In this document: positions 1 through 11,659 of the stretch, piece by piece | How positions within the stretch are numbered: position 1 is the stretch's first letter | Layout of the letters: each line of letters opens with the position of its first letter | Position numbers and translations under genes: made by a program | From: Hyphomonadaceae bacterium | Lineage (GTDB): Bacteria > Pseudomonadota > Alphaproteobacteria > Caulobacterales > Hyphomonadaceae | Length of the DNA: 64,000 nucleotides | Assembly (NCBI GenBank): GCA_016714495.1 | Contig: JADKDU010000002.1 | Location: 62,001-126,000, forward strand | Direction: 5' to 3' | Notes under the pieces: model-generated | Seen by the model: the letters and a program-made list of their open reading frames with translations, nothing else | The model's database searches: none | Told to the model about the DNA's origin: nothing

Positions 1-1149
1 CATATTCGCCTTGTTCTCTGGCGGGAAGAATTTGGCTGCATAGGCTTCGCCAAGAGCCTCCCCGATATTGCGGTCCAGCAGCTGCACGCCGCGTTTCCAG
101 CGGTCGCGCTTGATCGTCACCCCTGACAGGGTCTTGTTGAAGAAGTCGAAGCGCGCATCATCGAACGCCTTGGTCAGGTAGGCCGCGTTGTCCGACGCGA
201 TATGGAAGGCGAGATATTTCTTCCATACCGGCAGCGGTTGCGTATCCACCAGCTTGGCGCCAGCGGTGAGCGACGTGTCGCCATAAGCCACCATGTTGGT
301 CAGGGCCGGCAGGCCGAGATCGGTTGCAAACCTCGCCAGATCGACGTTCGGGACGAGCTTCTGGAAGGCTGGCGCATCCATCGCCTTAAAGGCCTTGTCG
401 GCGACGCGCAGTTCTTCCTGCTTCCAGTGACCCTTGGCGATCTCGGTCTCGAATTTGATGACCGCGTCTGCGCTCTTGGCGGCTTCCTTGTCGCCCAGAA
501 GTTCGAATATCTTGGTCGCATAGGCCTTGTAGGCTTCGCGGTACTTCGTCATGCCTTCGGATTTGTCGAGATAGTATTCTCGGTCGGGCATGCCGAGGCC
601 GCCTTGGGCGCCCCAGACGGCGTAACGCGTCGGGTCGACGGTATCCGCCTCGATGCCGAGCCCGAAAGGCGAAGCATAGCCGTCGCTGGCGAGGACTTTC
701 AGCAGGCCGGCCTTGTCGGAGATATCATTGATCGTGTCGAGATAGGGCTTCAGCGGTTCGATGCCGCGCGTCTCGAGCCTCGCTTCATCCATCCAGCTCG
801 CATAGAAGTCCGCCGCCTTGGCTACATTCGATCCGGTTGCCGGCGGGGTCGTCGCGAAACTGTCTATTATGCTCTTCACATCGTTCTCGGATTTCTCGCT
901 GAGCGCATCAAACGCGCCATAGCGCGCCTTGTCTTCCGGCATCACGAATGTCTTGAGCCACGTGCCGTTCGCATACTTGAAGAAGTCGTCGCCCGGCTTC
1001 ACGGACGTGTCGGCGTTCGCGAGATCGATACCGAATTCACCGATCGCGGCTTTCGCCGGCGGCGCAGCGGCTTGCGGGGCGGGCGTCTCCGGCGAGCACG
1101 CGGCAAGCAGGGCCGCTGCGGAGGCGGCAAGGAGAAGTTTCATTCGCAT
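1..1149 (-). CDS. M13 family zinc metallopeptidase lipoprotein (N-terminal part, runs off the left edge)
   Basis: The reading frame starts at an ATG at 1149 (a second ATG lies two codons in, at 1143) and is open to position 1. The N-terminus is a lipoprotein signal ending LLAAC, followed by an Ala/Pro linker and the M13 (neprilysin/PepO) N-terminal domain (VKPGDDFFKYANGTW, YGAFDALSEKSE, MPDREYYL). It is closely similar to the next gene, 1341-3383, over its whole visible length. The HExxH zinc site would lie beyond the window, so catalytic competence cannot be judged. It probably digests peptides at the periplasmic face of a membrane. Confidence 0.9.
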   Translation of the reverse strand, partial: MRMKLLLAASAAALLAACSPETPAPQAAAPPAKAAIGEFGIDLANADTSVKPGDDFFKYANGTWLKTFVMPEDKARYGAFDALSEKSENDVKSIIDSFATTPPATGSNVAKAADFYASWMDEARLETRGIEPLKPYLDTINDISDKAGLLKVLASDGYASPFGLGIEADTVDPTRYAVWGAQGGLGMPDREYYLDKSEGMTKYREAYKAYATKIFELLGDKEAAKSADAVIKFETEIAKGHWKQEELRVADKAFKAMDAPAFQKLVPNVDLARFATDLGLPALTNMVAYGDTSLTAGAKLVDTQPLPVWKKYLAFHIASDNAAYLTKAFDDARFDFFNKTLSGVTIKRDRWKRGVQLLDRNIGEALGEAYAAKFFPPENKANM

Positions 1150-1286
1150 GGAGGGCGCCTCTGGGCTCGGGCTTCGCCGGGGTTGGCGACGGTCGGCACG
1201 ATTGTCCCAGCGCCAAAACAGTGTCAATTAAATTTATCGAATAACAATATCGCGTGCGCGTCCAGCCCGCCGCTTGAGCACCACCG

Positions 1287-1317
1287 AAAACCCCGCGATT
1301 CGGGAAGGAATCGCGGG
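1287..1317 (-). terminator. Rho-independent terminator after the downstream-reading M13 gene
   Basis: CCCGCGATT at 1292-1300 and AATCGCGGG at 1309-1317 form a 9-bp stem with an 8-nt loop. On the minus strand it is followed by a short T run (AAAA at 1287-1290 of the plus strand). It lies just past the stop of the M13 gene at 1341 and separates the two paralogues. Confidence 0.7.
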
Positions 1318-1340
1318 CTTCGATCGTCAAAAACGTCTGC

Positions 1341-3383
1341 CTACCAAATGCGGACGCGCTCGGCCGGCGGGATATAGGCCTTATCGCCTTCCTTCACGCC
1401 GAACGCTTCATACCAGGCATCCATGTTGCGCTCCGGGATCGAGCCGCGCGCAGCAGCCGGGGAGTGCGGATCGGTCAACACCTGGTTACGAAGTGCGTCA
1501 TCGCGGATCGCCGCGCGCCACACCTGCGCATGCGCCATGAAGAAGCGCTGGTCGCCCGTGAAGCCATCGATCACCGGCGCTTCCTTGCCGCCGAGCGAGA
1601 GCTTGTAGGCCGTGTAAGCCATCTCCAGTCCGCCCAGATCGCCAAGGTTCTCCCCCATCGTGAACTTGCCATTCACGCACACGCCCTCGAGCGGGCAGAA
1701 CGCGTCATATTGCGCCGCGAACTTGGCCGTCTGTTCGAGGAACTTCGCGTTCGTTTCCGGCGTCCACCAGTTGCGGATCTTGCCGGTCTCGTCGAACTCG
1801 CGGCCCTGGTCGTCAAAGCCATGGCCCATCTCGTGGCCGATCACCGCGCCGATGGCGCCGTAGTTGATCGCCGGATCGGCATTTGGATCAAAGAACGGCG
1901 GCTGCAGGATCGCGGCCGGGAAAGTGATCTGATTGACCAGCGGGTTGTAGTACGCGTTCACCGTCTGCGGGTTCATGCCCCACTCTTCGCGGTCCACCGG
2001 CTGGCCAAGCCGCGCCACCTGACGATTCCACTCGAACTTGCGGCCCGCGCGGACATTCTCAAACAGCTTGCCAGCTTCGACCGTGTAGGCCGTGTAGTCG
2101 CGCCATTTCACGGGATAGCCGACGCGCGGGTCGAATGTGCCCAGCTTCTTCACAGCTTCCGCGCGCGTTGCGTCATCCATCCACGCCAGCGTCTTCAAAC
2201 GTTCGCCCATCGCAGAGCGAAGGTTGGCGACGAGGTCGTCCATCTTCGCCTTGTTCTCAGGCGGAAAATACTTGGCGACGTAGAGTTCGCCCAAGCCTTC
2301 GCCAATCAGGCCATCAAGCATTTGAACGCCGCGCTTCCAGCGGTCGCGTTGAACTTCCTGCCCACGCAGCGTCTTGCTGAAGAACTCAAAGCTGGCGTCA
2401 TCGAACGCCTTGGGCAGCGACGTCGCGTTGTCGCTGGCGATATGGAAGGCGAGGTATTTCTTCCACGCGTCCACCGGTTGAGTATCGAGCAGTTTCGCCC
2501 CTTCCGACAGCGCCGTCTTCTCGTTGACGACGAAGTTTTGCACCGCGCCAAGGCCGGCCTCAGGCAGGAAGACGTCCCAATCGATCGCGGGGATCATCTT
2601 CTTCAGGCCCGCACGATCGACCGGGTTGTTGGTCGCCTGCACGTCGCGCTGCTGCTCGGGCGCCCAATGCACGTTGGCAAGCTTGGTCTCCAACGCGATT
2701 ACCTTGTCGGCAGAAGCGGCAGGCGATGCATCACCGATCAGTTCGAATATCTTTGTGACATAGGTCTTGTAGGCCTCGCGATAGGCGTCGAACTTCTCGC
2801 TCTTGCCGAGATAGTAGTCGCGCACCGGCATGCCGAGCCCGGCCTGCGAAATGTTGACCACATACTTGGTTGGGTCTGCCGGATCGGGCGAGATGTAGAG
2901 GCCGATCGGGCTGGCATATTCGATGTTGCCGATCAGCTTGATCAGGTCAGCCTTGGTCCTGGCGGCGTTGATAACGTCGAGGTCGGCTTTCAGCGGCGCG
3001 ACGCCGCGCGCTTCGATCGCGGCCTCGTCCATCCATCCATTGTAGAGGTTCACGACTTTTTCCTGCACCGAACCGGCCGCTGGCGGCGTCGTCTTCATGT
3101 CCTCGAGCAACGCATGCACATCGCTCTCGGACTTGTCACGCAGCGCGTCGAAGGCGCCGTAACGCGTCTTGTCGGCGGGCATCGTAAAGGTCTTGAGCCA
3201 CGCGCCGTTGACGTAGTTGAAGAAGTCGTCGCCCGGTTTCACCGCGGTATCCATCGCGGCCAGATCGAGGCCAAAGCTGCCGATCGCGGCCTTGGGAGCT
3301 TCCGCTGCGGGAGCGGGCTTTTCGGGCGAGCAAGCGGCAAGCAGGGCAGTCGCGGAAGCGGCAAGAAGCAAGGACATTCGCAT
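1341..3383 (-). CDS. M13 family zinc metallopeptidase lipoprotein
   Basis: 680 residues, the normal length for PepO/neprilysin-like bacterial M13 peptidases. The start is placed at the ATG at 3383 (MRMSLLLAASA), because the longer open frame upstream has no plausible ribosome site and this start gives a clean lipobox, LLAAC. The zinc site HEMGH is visible in VIGHEMGHGFDDQ, with the third ligand and Asp in GENLGDLGG, and the protein ends in the usual aromatic tail (RVRIW). Expected role: endopeptidase on short peptides, anchored to a membrane and facing the periplasm. It is a tandem paralogue of the gene at 1-1149. It is divergent from phoR. Confidence 0.95.
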   Translation of the reverse strand: MRMSLLLAASATALLAACSPEKPAPAAEAPKAAIGSFGLDLAAMDTAVKPGDDFFNYVNGAWLKTFTMPADKTRYGAFDALRDKSESDVHALLEDMKTTPPAAGSVQEKVVNLYNGWMDEAAIEARGVAPLKADLDVINAARTKADLIKLIGNIEYASPIGLYISPDPADPTKYVVNISQAGLGMPVRDYYLGKSEKFDAYREAYKTYVTKIFELIGDASPAASADKVIALETKLANVHWAPEQQRDVQATNNPVDRAGLKKMIPAIDWDVFLPEAGLGAVQNFVVNEKTALSEGAKLLDTQPVDAWKKYLAFHIASDNATSLPKAFDDASFEFFSKTLRGQEVQRDRWKRGVQMLDGLIGEGLGELYVAKYFPPENKAKMDDLVANLRSAMGERLKTLAWMDDATRAEAVKKLGTFDPRVGYPVKWRDYTAYTVEAGKLFENVRAGRKFEWNRQVARLGQPVDREEWGMNPQTVNAYYNPLVNQITFPAAILQPPFFDPNADPAINYGAIGAVIGHEMGHGFDDQGREFDETGKIRNWWTPETNAKFLEQTAKFAAQYDAFCPLEGVCVNGKFTMGENLGDLGGLEMAYTAYKLSLGGKEAPVIDGFTGDQRFFMAHAQVWRAAIRDDALRNQVLTDPHSPAAARGSIPERNMDAWYEAFGVKEGDKAYIPPAERVRIW

Positions 3384-3542
3384 TTGGGCGCCTCTGGGGT
3401 CGGATCTTCGCCGGCAGCAGCGGCGACAGCACGATTTCCCCTGACGGACGCGGGAAGTCAACGAAGCCCAAATGGAAATCGAATTCTGCACTGCCTTGAT
3501 ACGAAACCAGGACAAGGCAACCGAATTTCAGTAGGCAGGTGC

Positions 3543-4916
3543 ATGGCTGACTCAACACACGCAGGAACTGGCTCTGTGGCTACAAAAGCCGGCAGAAGTG
3601 GTCGCGGCAGGGATTTTCGCGTCATTGCCGGCGTCGCCATCGCCGTTCTGCTGGGGTTGGCGCTCATCGGGCAGCTGACATGGATCTCCGCCGTGCTGGC
3701 CGCGGTCGTTGTCGCAGCAGTGTGTATCGGCTGGTTCTTTGGCTCGGCGGACCCCACTGTTGAAATCAACACTGACGAGATCGCGGCGTTGGAGGCCCGG
3801 CGAAAGGCTGACGCCGAGCGTAAATTCCGAACCGCTCTGGTCGAGGCCCTGCCAGAAGCCGCGCTGTATATCGACGCGCAAGGCAAGGTAGAGGCGGCGA
3901 ACAAAAGCGCACGCGCGGAGCTGCGCTTCACGACGACAGGCGCCTTGCTCACCGTGATCGTGCGCCGCCCCGAACTGCTCGACGCCGTCGACGCCGCACG
4001 CAGCACAGGCGAGCCGCAGCGCTTCGAGATCGTCCAGCGCGACGAGACCGACCGGCACTTCGCCTGCGTGGCTGCGCCCCTGGGTTCAGGCGTTCTGGTC
4101 AGCCTGCACGACTTCACCGATATCAAGCGGATGGAGATGGCGCGCGTCGACTTCCTCGCCAACGCCAGCCACGAACTGCGCACCCCGCTCACGTCGCTCG
4201 CCGGGTTCATCGAAACCATGCGCGGCCCGGCTCGCGACGACCCCGAAGCGCGCGACCGTTTTCTCGACATCATGCAGAGCCAGGCCGATCGCATGCGGCG
4301 CCTGATCAGCGATCTTCTCTCGCTGTCGCGCATCGAACTTGTCGAGCATCGGCCGCCTGAGGGCCAAGCCGATCTAGCCGCGGTAGTGATCGAGGCGCGC
4401 GACGCGCTGGCGCCCGTTGCCAGGGAACGCGGCGTCGAGTTGCGCGTGACCGGCGCCGTGGGCGCGGTGAACGTTATCGGCGCGCGCGATGAACTGGCGC
4501 AGGTCGTCCAGAACCTGATCGACAATGCAATCAAGTATTCCGAGAAGGGGAGCGCCGTCGATATCGAAGTGCTTGCGGGCGTCAGGGCAGGCGAAGCCTC
4601 CGCCATTGCTGGCCGCCGCTGGGAGGACGCCGGGCGCATGTCGATCGCCTCCGCCCCGGCCTCCAGCAACGCCGCCAGCTTCGCCGTGCTGCGCGTCACT
4701 GACTCTGGGCCCGGCATCGAACGGCAGTATCTTCCCAGACTGTCGGAACGCTTCTACCGCGTCGATCAGGGCAGGGGTCTCAAGCCCGGCACCGGCCTCG
4801 GCCTCGCCATCGTGAAACACGTCGTTCAGCGCCATCGCGGCGAATTCCTCGTCGAGAGCGAGCCTGGCCGTGGGTCAGCTTTCGGCGTGGTCCTGCCGAT
4901 GGCGAATATGCACTAG
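3543..4916 (+). CDS. phoR: Phosphate regulon sensor histidine kinase PhoR
   Basis: 457 residues. Two membrane segments lie at about residues 27-67. A PAS-like region follows, then the HisKA dimerisation domain with the phospho-acceptor His at about 210 (NASHELRTPLTSL) and an HATPase domain with N box (NLIDNAIKYS), G1 box (DSGPGIE) and G2 box (GTGLGLAIVKHV). The open frame extends far upstream, but that part is antisense to the M13 gene; the ATG at 3543 gives the PhoR topology. PhoR phosphorylates PhoB under phosphate limitation. phoB, phoU and pstB lie downstream at 6.7-9.0 kb, but the gene is cut off from them by an opposite-strand gene. Confidence 0.92.
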   Translation: MADSTHAGTGSVATKAGRSGRGRDFRVIAGVAIAVLLGLALIGQLTWISAVLAAVVVAAVCIGWFFGSADPTVEINTDEIAALEARRKADAERKFRTALVEALPEAALYIDAQGKVEAANKSARAELRFTTTGALLTVIVRRPELLDAVDAARSTGEPQRFEIVQRDETDRHFACVAAPLGSGVLVSLHDFTDIKRMEMARVDFLANASHELRTPLTSLAGFIETMRGPARDDPEARDRFLDIMQSQADRMRRLISDLLSLSRIELVEHRPPEGQADLAAVVIEARDALAPVARERGVELRVTGAVGAVNVIGARDELAQVVQNLIDNAIKYSEKGSAVDIEVLAGVRAGEASAIAGRRWEDAGRMSIASAPASSNAASFAVLRVTDSGPGIERQYLPRLSERFYRVDQGRGLKPGTGLGLAIVKHVVQRHRGEFLVESEPGRGSAFGVVLPMANMH

Positions 4917-5268
4917 CGGAAACGAAAAAGCGTCGGCCAGGAGGACGCTGAAGTCCCGTGGCCGACACCTTCGCGTGCGCCCCAGCGCTCGTTTTTCAAC
5001 GTCGGCAACACCGAGCGGTTCGAGCCCGGTTGCGTTTAGGGGCGCCGCGTCGTGGACGACGCGGTGAGACCTCGCACGTCGCTCCCCGCCAGCATGTCTC
5101 GTCGGTCACGTTGAATGCGCCCGCCAGCCTCGAAATAGACCGTCGTCATAGAGCAAAAAGGCGGGTCGGAGCGACGCTCCGGCCCCTTCTGCTTGTAGGC
5201 TGTGTCATGCGGGGTCGTCGCTGTCGCCAGGGGAGACGAGATAGCGCGGCCCACGCCGCAGGTGAATC
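4917..5268. other. Gene-free interval between phoR and the IDO gene
   Basis: About 350 bp between convergent genes. It holds the terminator at 5155-5185 and an 8-bp inverted repeat (GTCGGCCA/TGGCCGAC) around 4932-4966 just after phoR, which may end that transcript. Short open frames on both strands have no ribosome site or recognisable product and are not called. Confidence 0.5.
5155..5185 (-). terminator. Rho-independent terminator for the IDO gene
   Basis: GGGTCGGAGC at 5163-5172 and GCTCCGGCCC at 5176-5185 form a 10-bp stem (one G-T pair) with a 3-nt loop. Read on the minus strand it is followed by TTTTT (AAAAA at 5155-5159 of the plus strand). It lies about 85 nt past the stop of the dioxygenase gene. 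Confidence 0.65.
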
Positions 5269-6441
5269 CTACAACAGATGCTGCTCCGCCTCGTCGCGGT
5301 GTTTCTTCAGGTACTTCATGAAGGGCGTGCCGCCCGTGCCGACATCCGTGTCGTTGCCGGCGGAGTCCTTGTGCTGTTTCGCGATATAGCTTGCCGCGTA
5401 TTCCAGATGCCGCGTCCTGAACCGCGCGAGGCTCCTGATGCAGGTATTGTAGAGCTCCCGCAGATTCGGATTGCCTGATGCCTGAATGAACGCCCGCAGG
5501 TGCGAGCGCGCCCGCACTTCATCGACGAATGTCCGGTGCGCCGGCGGCCGGTAAATGTGCAGCTCGTCCAGGAATGTCCGCAGCGGATCGGCCGCATGCC
5601 CCACGCCCAGCAGCGCATCCATGGACGGCACGATGGTCGACTGAGACCCCGTCTGCCCACGGAACGCCTGCGGCTTGCCGGCAGTCTCGGCGACGCCTTC
5701 GTAGATCAGGCCTTGCTGCAGCGCCGGATTGTCCTTCCAGCCGTGGATGTAAGGCCGCACGCGATGGAAATAGACGTAAGGATCGCACCGCTCCGGCATG
5801 CGGTCGAAGATCGCATTCACATCGTCCCAGACCCTGTTGCTGACGCTAAGACCCGCCTCGACCGCCTGCGCATCGCCGCGATCCGCCGCTTCGATCAGCT
5901 CGGGTATCTGCGCCAGCATCTCGCCCGCGCGCGCCTCGATCGCGACATGGACCAGCACAAACCAGGCTTCATCCTGCCCGCCAAGGAAGTTCTGGATCAT
6001 CCAGATATTGTCGAGCGCGGTCGGCCCGCCGCGATCCAGCCGGTCCCAGTTGTCGAGCACATAGGCCGAGTAGGGCAGCAGCGGCTGCTGCCCCAGCCGC
6101 TTCGCCAGCGCCCAGATCGGCACGGCCAGCTGCGCCGGCAGGGCGCTCGGCGCGTCAGGCTCGCCCCACACATAGGCCTGCACCATGAACGCGTACCGGA
6201 CCATCGCCGTCCGAAGCTCCGCCTCGCTGGCCCCGGCGCAGAACGCCTTGAGGTCCAGCACGGGCAGGGCCCGCAGATGTTTCCGCACCTGCCCCGTCAG
6301 CAGCGTCCGCGGCAGGTCCCGCGCCGCCTCTTCGGGCGCCGCAAGCTCCGCCGGCAATGTCACATCTGCGGCGCTATAGGAGCAAAGAAAGCCCCGTTCC
6401 TGGCTCATATCGTGGTCAGATAATCTCAGCGAAGCGAACAT
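5269..6441 (-). CDS. Indoleamine 2,3-dioxygenase family haem protein
   Basis: About 390 residues. Family marks are the early GFL segment, GSQSTIVPSMDALLGV, the HRTFVDEVRARSHLR helix, the RFRTRHLEYAASYI helix carrying the expected proximal haem-ligand His, and the late GTGGTPFMKYLKKHRDE motif. Known members oxidise tryptophan or related indoles to N-formylkynurenine-type products with a cytoplasmic b haem. The start at 6441 (MFASLRLSDHDMS) keeps the N-terminal segment that usually precedes GFL; an ATG at 6408 is the alternative. No kynurenine pathway gene lies nearby. It sits in the pho locus where pstSCA would be expected. Confidence 0.88.
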   Translation of the reverse strand: MFASLRLSDHDMSQERGFLCSYSAADVTLPAELAAPEEAARDLPRTLLTGQVRKHLRALPVLDLKAFCAGASEAELRTAMVRYAFMVQAYVWGEPDAPSALPAQLAVPIWALAKRLGQQPLLPYSAYVLDNWDRLDRGGPTALDNIWMIQNFLGGQDEAWFVLVHVAIEARAGEMLAQIPELIEAADRGDAQAVEAGLSVSNRVWDDVNAIFDRMPERCDPYVYFHRVRPYIHGWKDNPALQQGLIYEGVAETAGKPQAFRGQTGSQSTIVPSMDALLGVGHAADPLRTFLDELHIYRPPAHRTFVDEVRARSHLRAFIQASGNPNLRELYNTCIRSLARFRTRHLEYAASYIAKQHKDSAGNDTDVGTGGTPFMKYLKKHRDEAEQHLL

Positions 6442-6724
6442 TTCGATGATTCCCGTCCACAAATCTTTGGAAGACGCAGAAAACACACCCAAAACATGGT
6501 GTAAATCCGGACGTGGCTGGCTATCCAGACGTCACCCGCTCACTTATCCACAGCTCGGACGCGGGTTTTTGCGCCGCAACAGACTGCCGCAGGGTGCTAA
6601 CCACAAACCTTCGCGCGACTGTCACAATCGGACCGTATGTCAAAACGGAGCGGGGACGAAAACGTCGCAGGCCCTTCTAGTGCGACGAATTTTCGGCCAT
6701 GTCAGGCAAAAGGCGGACAGGGTG
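6442..6724. promoter_or_regulatory. Divergent regulatory interval between IDO and pstB, with a perfect DnaA box
   Basis: This 283-bp interval must hold the promoters of both the IDO gene and pstB-phoU-phoB. TTATCCACA at 6544-6552 is a perfect DnaA 9-mer. CTGTCAC at 6619-6625 resembles one half of a Pho box, but the nearest second TGTCA (6638-6642) is 18 bp away instead of the usual 11 bp, so PhoB control is suggested and not shown. Confidence 0.4.
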
Positions 6725-7552
6725 ATGAGCCGTATGGAGACCATAACGCCGCCCCGCCCGCAGGTGACGGTGACGGCGGCCAAAGGCACACCCGGCCCGG
6801 TCAAGGTCCACGCTAAGGATGTCAGCGTCTTCTACGGCGAGAAACAAGCGCTGTTCGACGTCTCACTCGACATGCCGGAAAAATCCGTCACAGCGCTGAT
6901 CGGCCCTTCGGGCTGCGGCAAGTCCACCTTCCTTCGTTCGATCAACCGGATGAACGACACCATCCCCGGCTGCCGGGTCACCGGCGAGATCGCCATCGAT
7001 GGCGACAACATCAACGACAAGTCGATTGACCCGGTTCTTCTGCGCGCCCAGGTCGGCATGGTCTTCCAGAAGCCGAACCCCTTCCCCAAATCGATCTTCG
7101 ACAACGTCGCCTATGGCGTGCGCCTGCATGGCCTTGCCTCCTCGAAGAAGGATCTCGACCAGATCGTCGAAACCTCCCTTCAAAAGGCTGGCCTGTGGGA
7201 CGAGGTGAAGGATCGCCTGTCCGCCCCCGGCATGAGCCTTTCCGGCGGCCAGCAGCAGCGTCTGGTCATCGCCCGCGCAATCGCCGTCAGCCCCGAAATC
7301 ATCCTGATGGACGAACCGTGCTCGGCCCTCGACCCGATCGCCACGGCAAAGATCGAGGAATTGATTGACGAGCTGAAGGCCAATTACTGCATCATCATCG
7401 TGACGCACTCGATGGCGCAGGCCGCCCGCGTCTCGCAGCAGACCGCCTTCTTCCACCTCGGCAAGCTGGTCGAGGCCGGCCCGACGGAGCAGATCTTCAC
7501 CAATCCGCGCGATATGCGGACACAGGACTACATCACCGGCCGTTTCGGATAG
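6725..7552 (+). CDS. pstB: Phosphate ABC transporter ATP-binding protein PstB
   Basis: 275 residues. Walker A is GPSGCGKSTFLRSINRMND, the signature is LSGGQQQRL, Walker B is IILMDEPCSALDP and the H loop is IIVTHSMAQAARV. The QKPNPFPKSIFDNVAYG segment is typical of PstB. Start ATG at 6725 (GTG at 6722 is the alternative), preceded by a purine-rich AGGCGGACAGGG. PstB powers the PstCA permease that imports phosphate and with PhoU passes the phosphate signal to PhoR. No pstS, pstC or pstA is in the window, so the permease must be encoded elsewhere. It is 55 bp upstream of phoU. Confidence 0.96.
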   Translation: MSRMETITPPRPQVTVTAAKGTPGPVKVHAKDVSVFYGEKQALFDVSLDMPEKSVTALIGPSGCGKSTFLRSINRMNDTIPGCRVTGEIAIDGDNINDKSIDPVLLRAQVGMVFQKPNPFPKSIFDNVAYGVRLHGLASSKKDLDQIVETSLQKAGLWDEVKDRLSAPGMSLSGGQQQRLVIARAIAVSPEIILMDEPCSALDPIATAKIEELIDELKANYCIIIVTHSMAQAARVSQQTAFFHLGKLVEAGPTEQIFTNPRDMRTQDYITGRFG

Positions 7553-7607
7553 GGCGACATTCGCTGTAGATTTCCTATCTCTGACGCCGGGATGAAAGGA
7601 CAAGACC

Positions 7608-8280
7608 ATGACGGAACATACAGTCCGGTCTTTCTCGCAGGACCTTGAAGAGCTGACCGGCGATCTTGCGCGCATGGGCGGTCTCGCCGAGGACATGCTG
7701 TCCGACGCCATCCAGGCCATCGCGACCCGCGATCTGGCGCTTGCCGACACCGTTGTCGCGCGTGATCCGCAAATCGACGCCTTGCAGATCGAAGCCGAGA
7801 AGAAGATTCTCCGCCTCCTTGCGCTCCGGCAGCCTCTCGCACGCGACTTGCGACAGACGATCTCCGCGCTGAAAATCGCCTCCGAACTCGAGCGGATCGG
7901 CGATCTGGCCAAGAGCATCGCCAAGCGCGTCAAGCTGGTCGACCAGATCGACGCGCCGAGCGCGCTCAAGGGCGTCGCCCGTATGGGCAAGCTGGTGAAC
8001 GCCCAGCTCAAGCGCGTGCTGGACGCCTACTCCGCGCTCGAGACCGACGCCGCCAACAAAGTCTGGTCGCGCGATGAAGAAGTCGACGAGCACTACCAGT
8101 CGCTCTTCCGCGAAGTCGTCACCTACATGATCGAAGACCCCCGCACGATCTCCGCCTGCGCCCACCTGCTTTTTGTCGCAAAGAATCTGGAACGGATCGG
8201 CGACCACTGCACCAACATTGCCGAAGAAATCCACTTCCTTGTCACGGGCGAACAGCTCCCAACCGAGAGGCCGAAAGTCG

Positions 8281-8297
<17 letters not shown>
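7608..8297 (+). CDS. phoU: Phosphate signalling protein PhoU
   Basis: 229 residues, the usual PhoU length, made of two three-helix repeats. Each repeat carries the metal-binding signature: ELERIGDLAKSIAKR in the first and NLERIGDHCTNIAEE in the second. PhoU bridges the Pst transporter and PhoR and shuts down PhoB activation when phosphate is ample. The start has an AAAGGA ribosome site. Its end overlaps the preferred start of phoB by 17 bp, suggesting coupled translation. Confidence 0.97.
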
Positions 8298-9004
<707 letters not shown>

Positions 9005-9018
<14 letters not shown>

Positions 9019-9034
9019 CGCGGTCCCGCATTCA
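9005..9034 (+). terminator. Hairpin overlapping the phoB stop codon
   Basis: TGAATGCGGG at 9005-9014 and CCCGCATTCA at 9025-9034 are a perfect 10-bp inverted repeat. The phoB TGA (9016-9018) sits in the loop. There is no T run after it, so it may be a weak terminator or an RNA-stabilising 3' structure. Confidence 0.5.
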
Positions 9035-9224
9035 GGCCGGTACGCTCACCGCTGGGATGCTTCAGCTCTGGCCCAGATTGAGGGCCGGGGACGCGGGGAT
9101 GTCCTGCTGATTGGCTGCCGCTTATGGCGGCCAACCGGCAGAAAAGGGTGCGGTTATCTGCGCCCCCGCGATCGTTTCTCGCCAGCTGGATCACGGAGGT
9201 GCGACTAGGACAAAAACCCAAAAA

Positions 9225-10070
<846 letters not shown>

Positions 10071-10304
10071 TAGCCTCCATGCGGAGGTGATGCGGGCAAT
10101 ATCTCGCTGGGTGGGGCGAGGTGGGACGAGCGGGGCTCTATCCACCATCTGCTCTCGCGCTTTTGCGTTGAGCGTGTTGGGAAAGATGGTTTGCGGCCGG
10201 GATTGGATTCCGCGGAATTGCGGGCCGCCGCCGCTCCAACCCAACAGAAAGATGACAACCCCGGCATCACCCCTTAAAGCCTCCGCGACAGATCGGAGTC
10301 GCCT

Positions 10305-11615
<1,311 letters not shown>

Positions 11616-11630
11616 GGCCGGACAAAACAA

Positions 11631-11659
11631 GGGCCGGAGCCCCCTCCGGGCTCCGGCCC
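11631..11659 (+). terminator. Terminator hairpin after purB
   Basis: GGGCCGGAGCCC at 11631-11642 and GGGCTCCGGCCC at 11648-11659 form a perfect 12-bp stem with a 5-nt loop, 15 nt after the purB stop. It lacks a T run but is among the strongest hairpins in the window. Confidence 0.7.

Noticed and set aside
202..1377. 391-codon plus-strand frame
   Set aside because: It is the antisense shadow of the first M13 peptidase gene.
1464..3542. Plus-strand frame continuous with phoR for about 690 codons
   Set aside because: It is antisense to the M13 gene; PhoR features start only after 3543.
5005..5035. GGTTCGAGCCC resembling a tRNA T-arm
   Set aside because: The flanking bases do not pair as a T stem and there is no acceptor or anticodon arm.
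4958..5389. 143-codon plus-strand frame after phoR
   Set aside because: It covers the terminator hairpin and runs antisense into the IDO gene.
6619..6642. Pho box upstream of pstB
   Set aside because: The two TGTCA units are 18 bp apart, not 11, and the rest does not match; kept only as a note.
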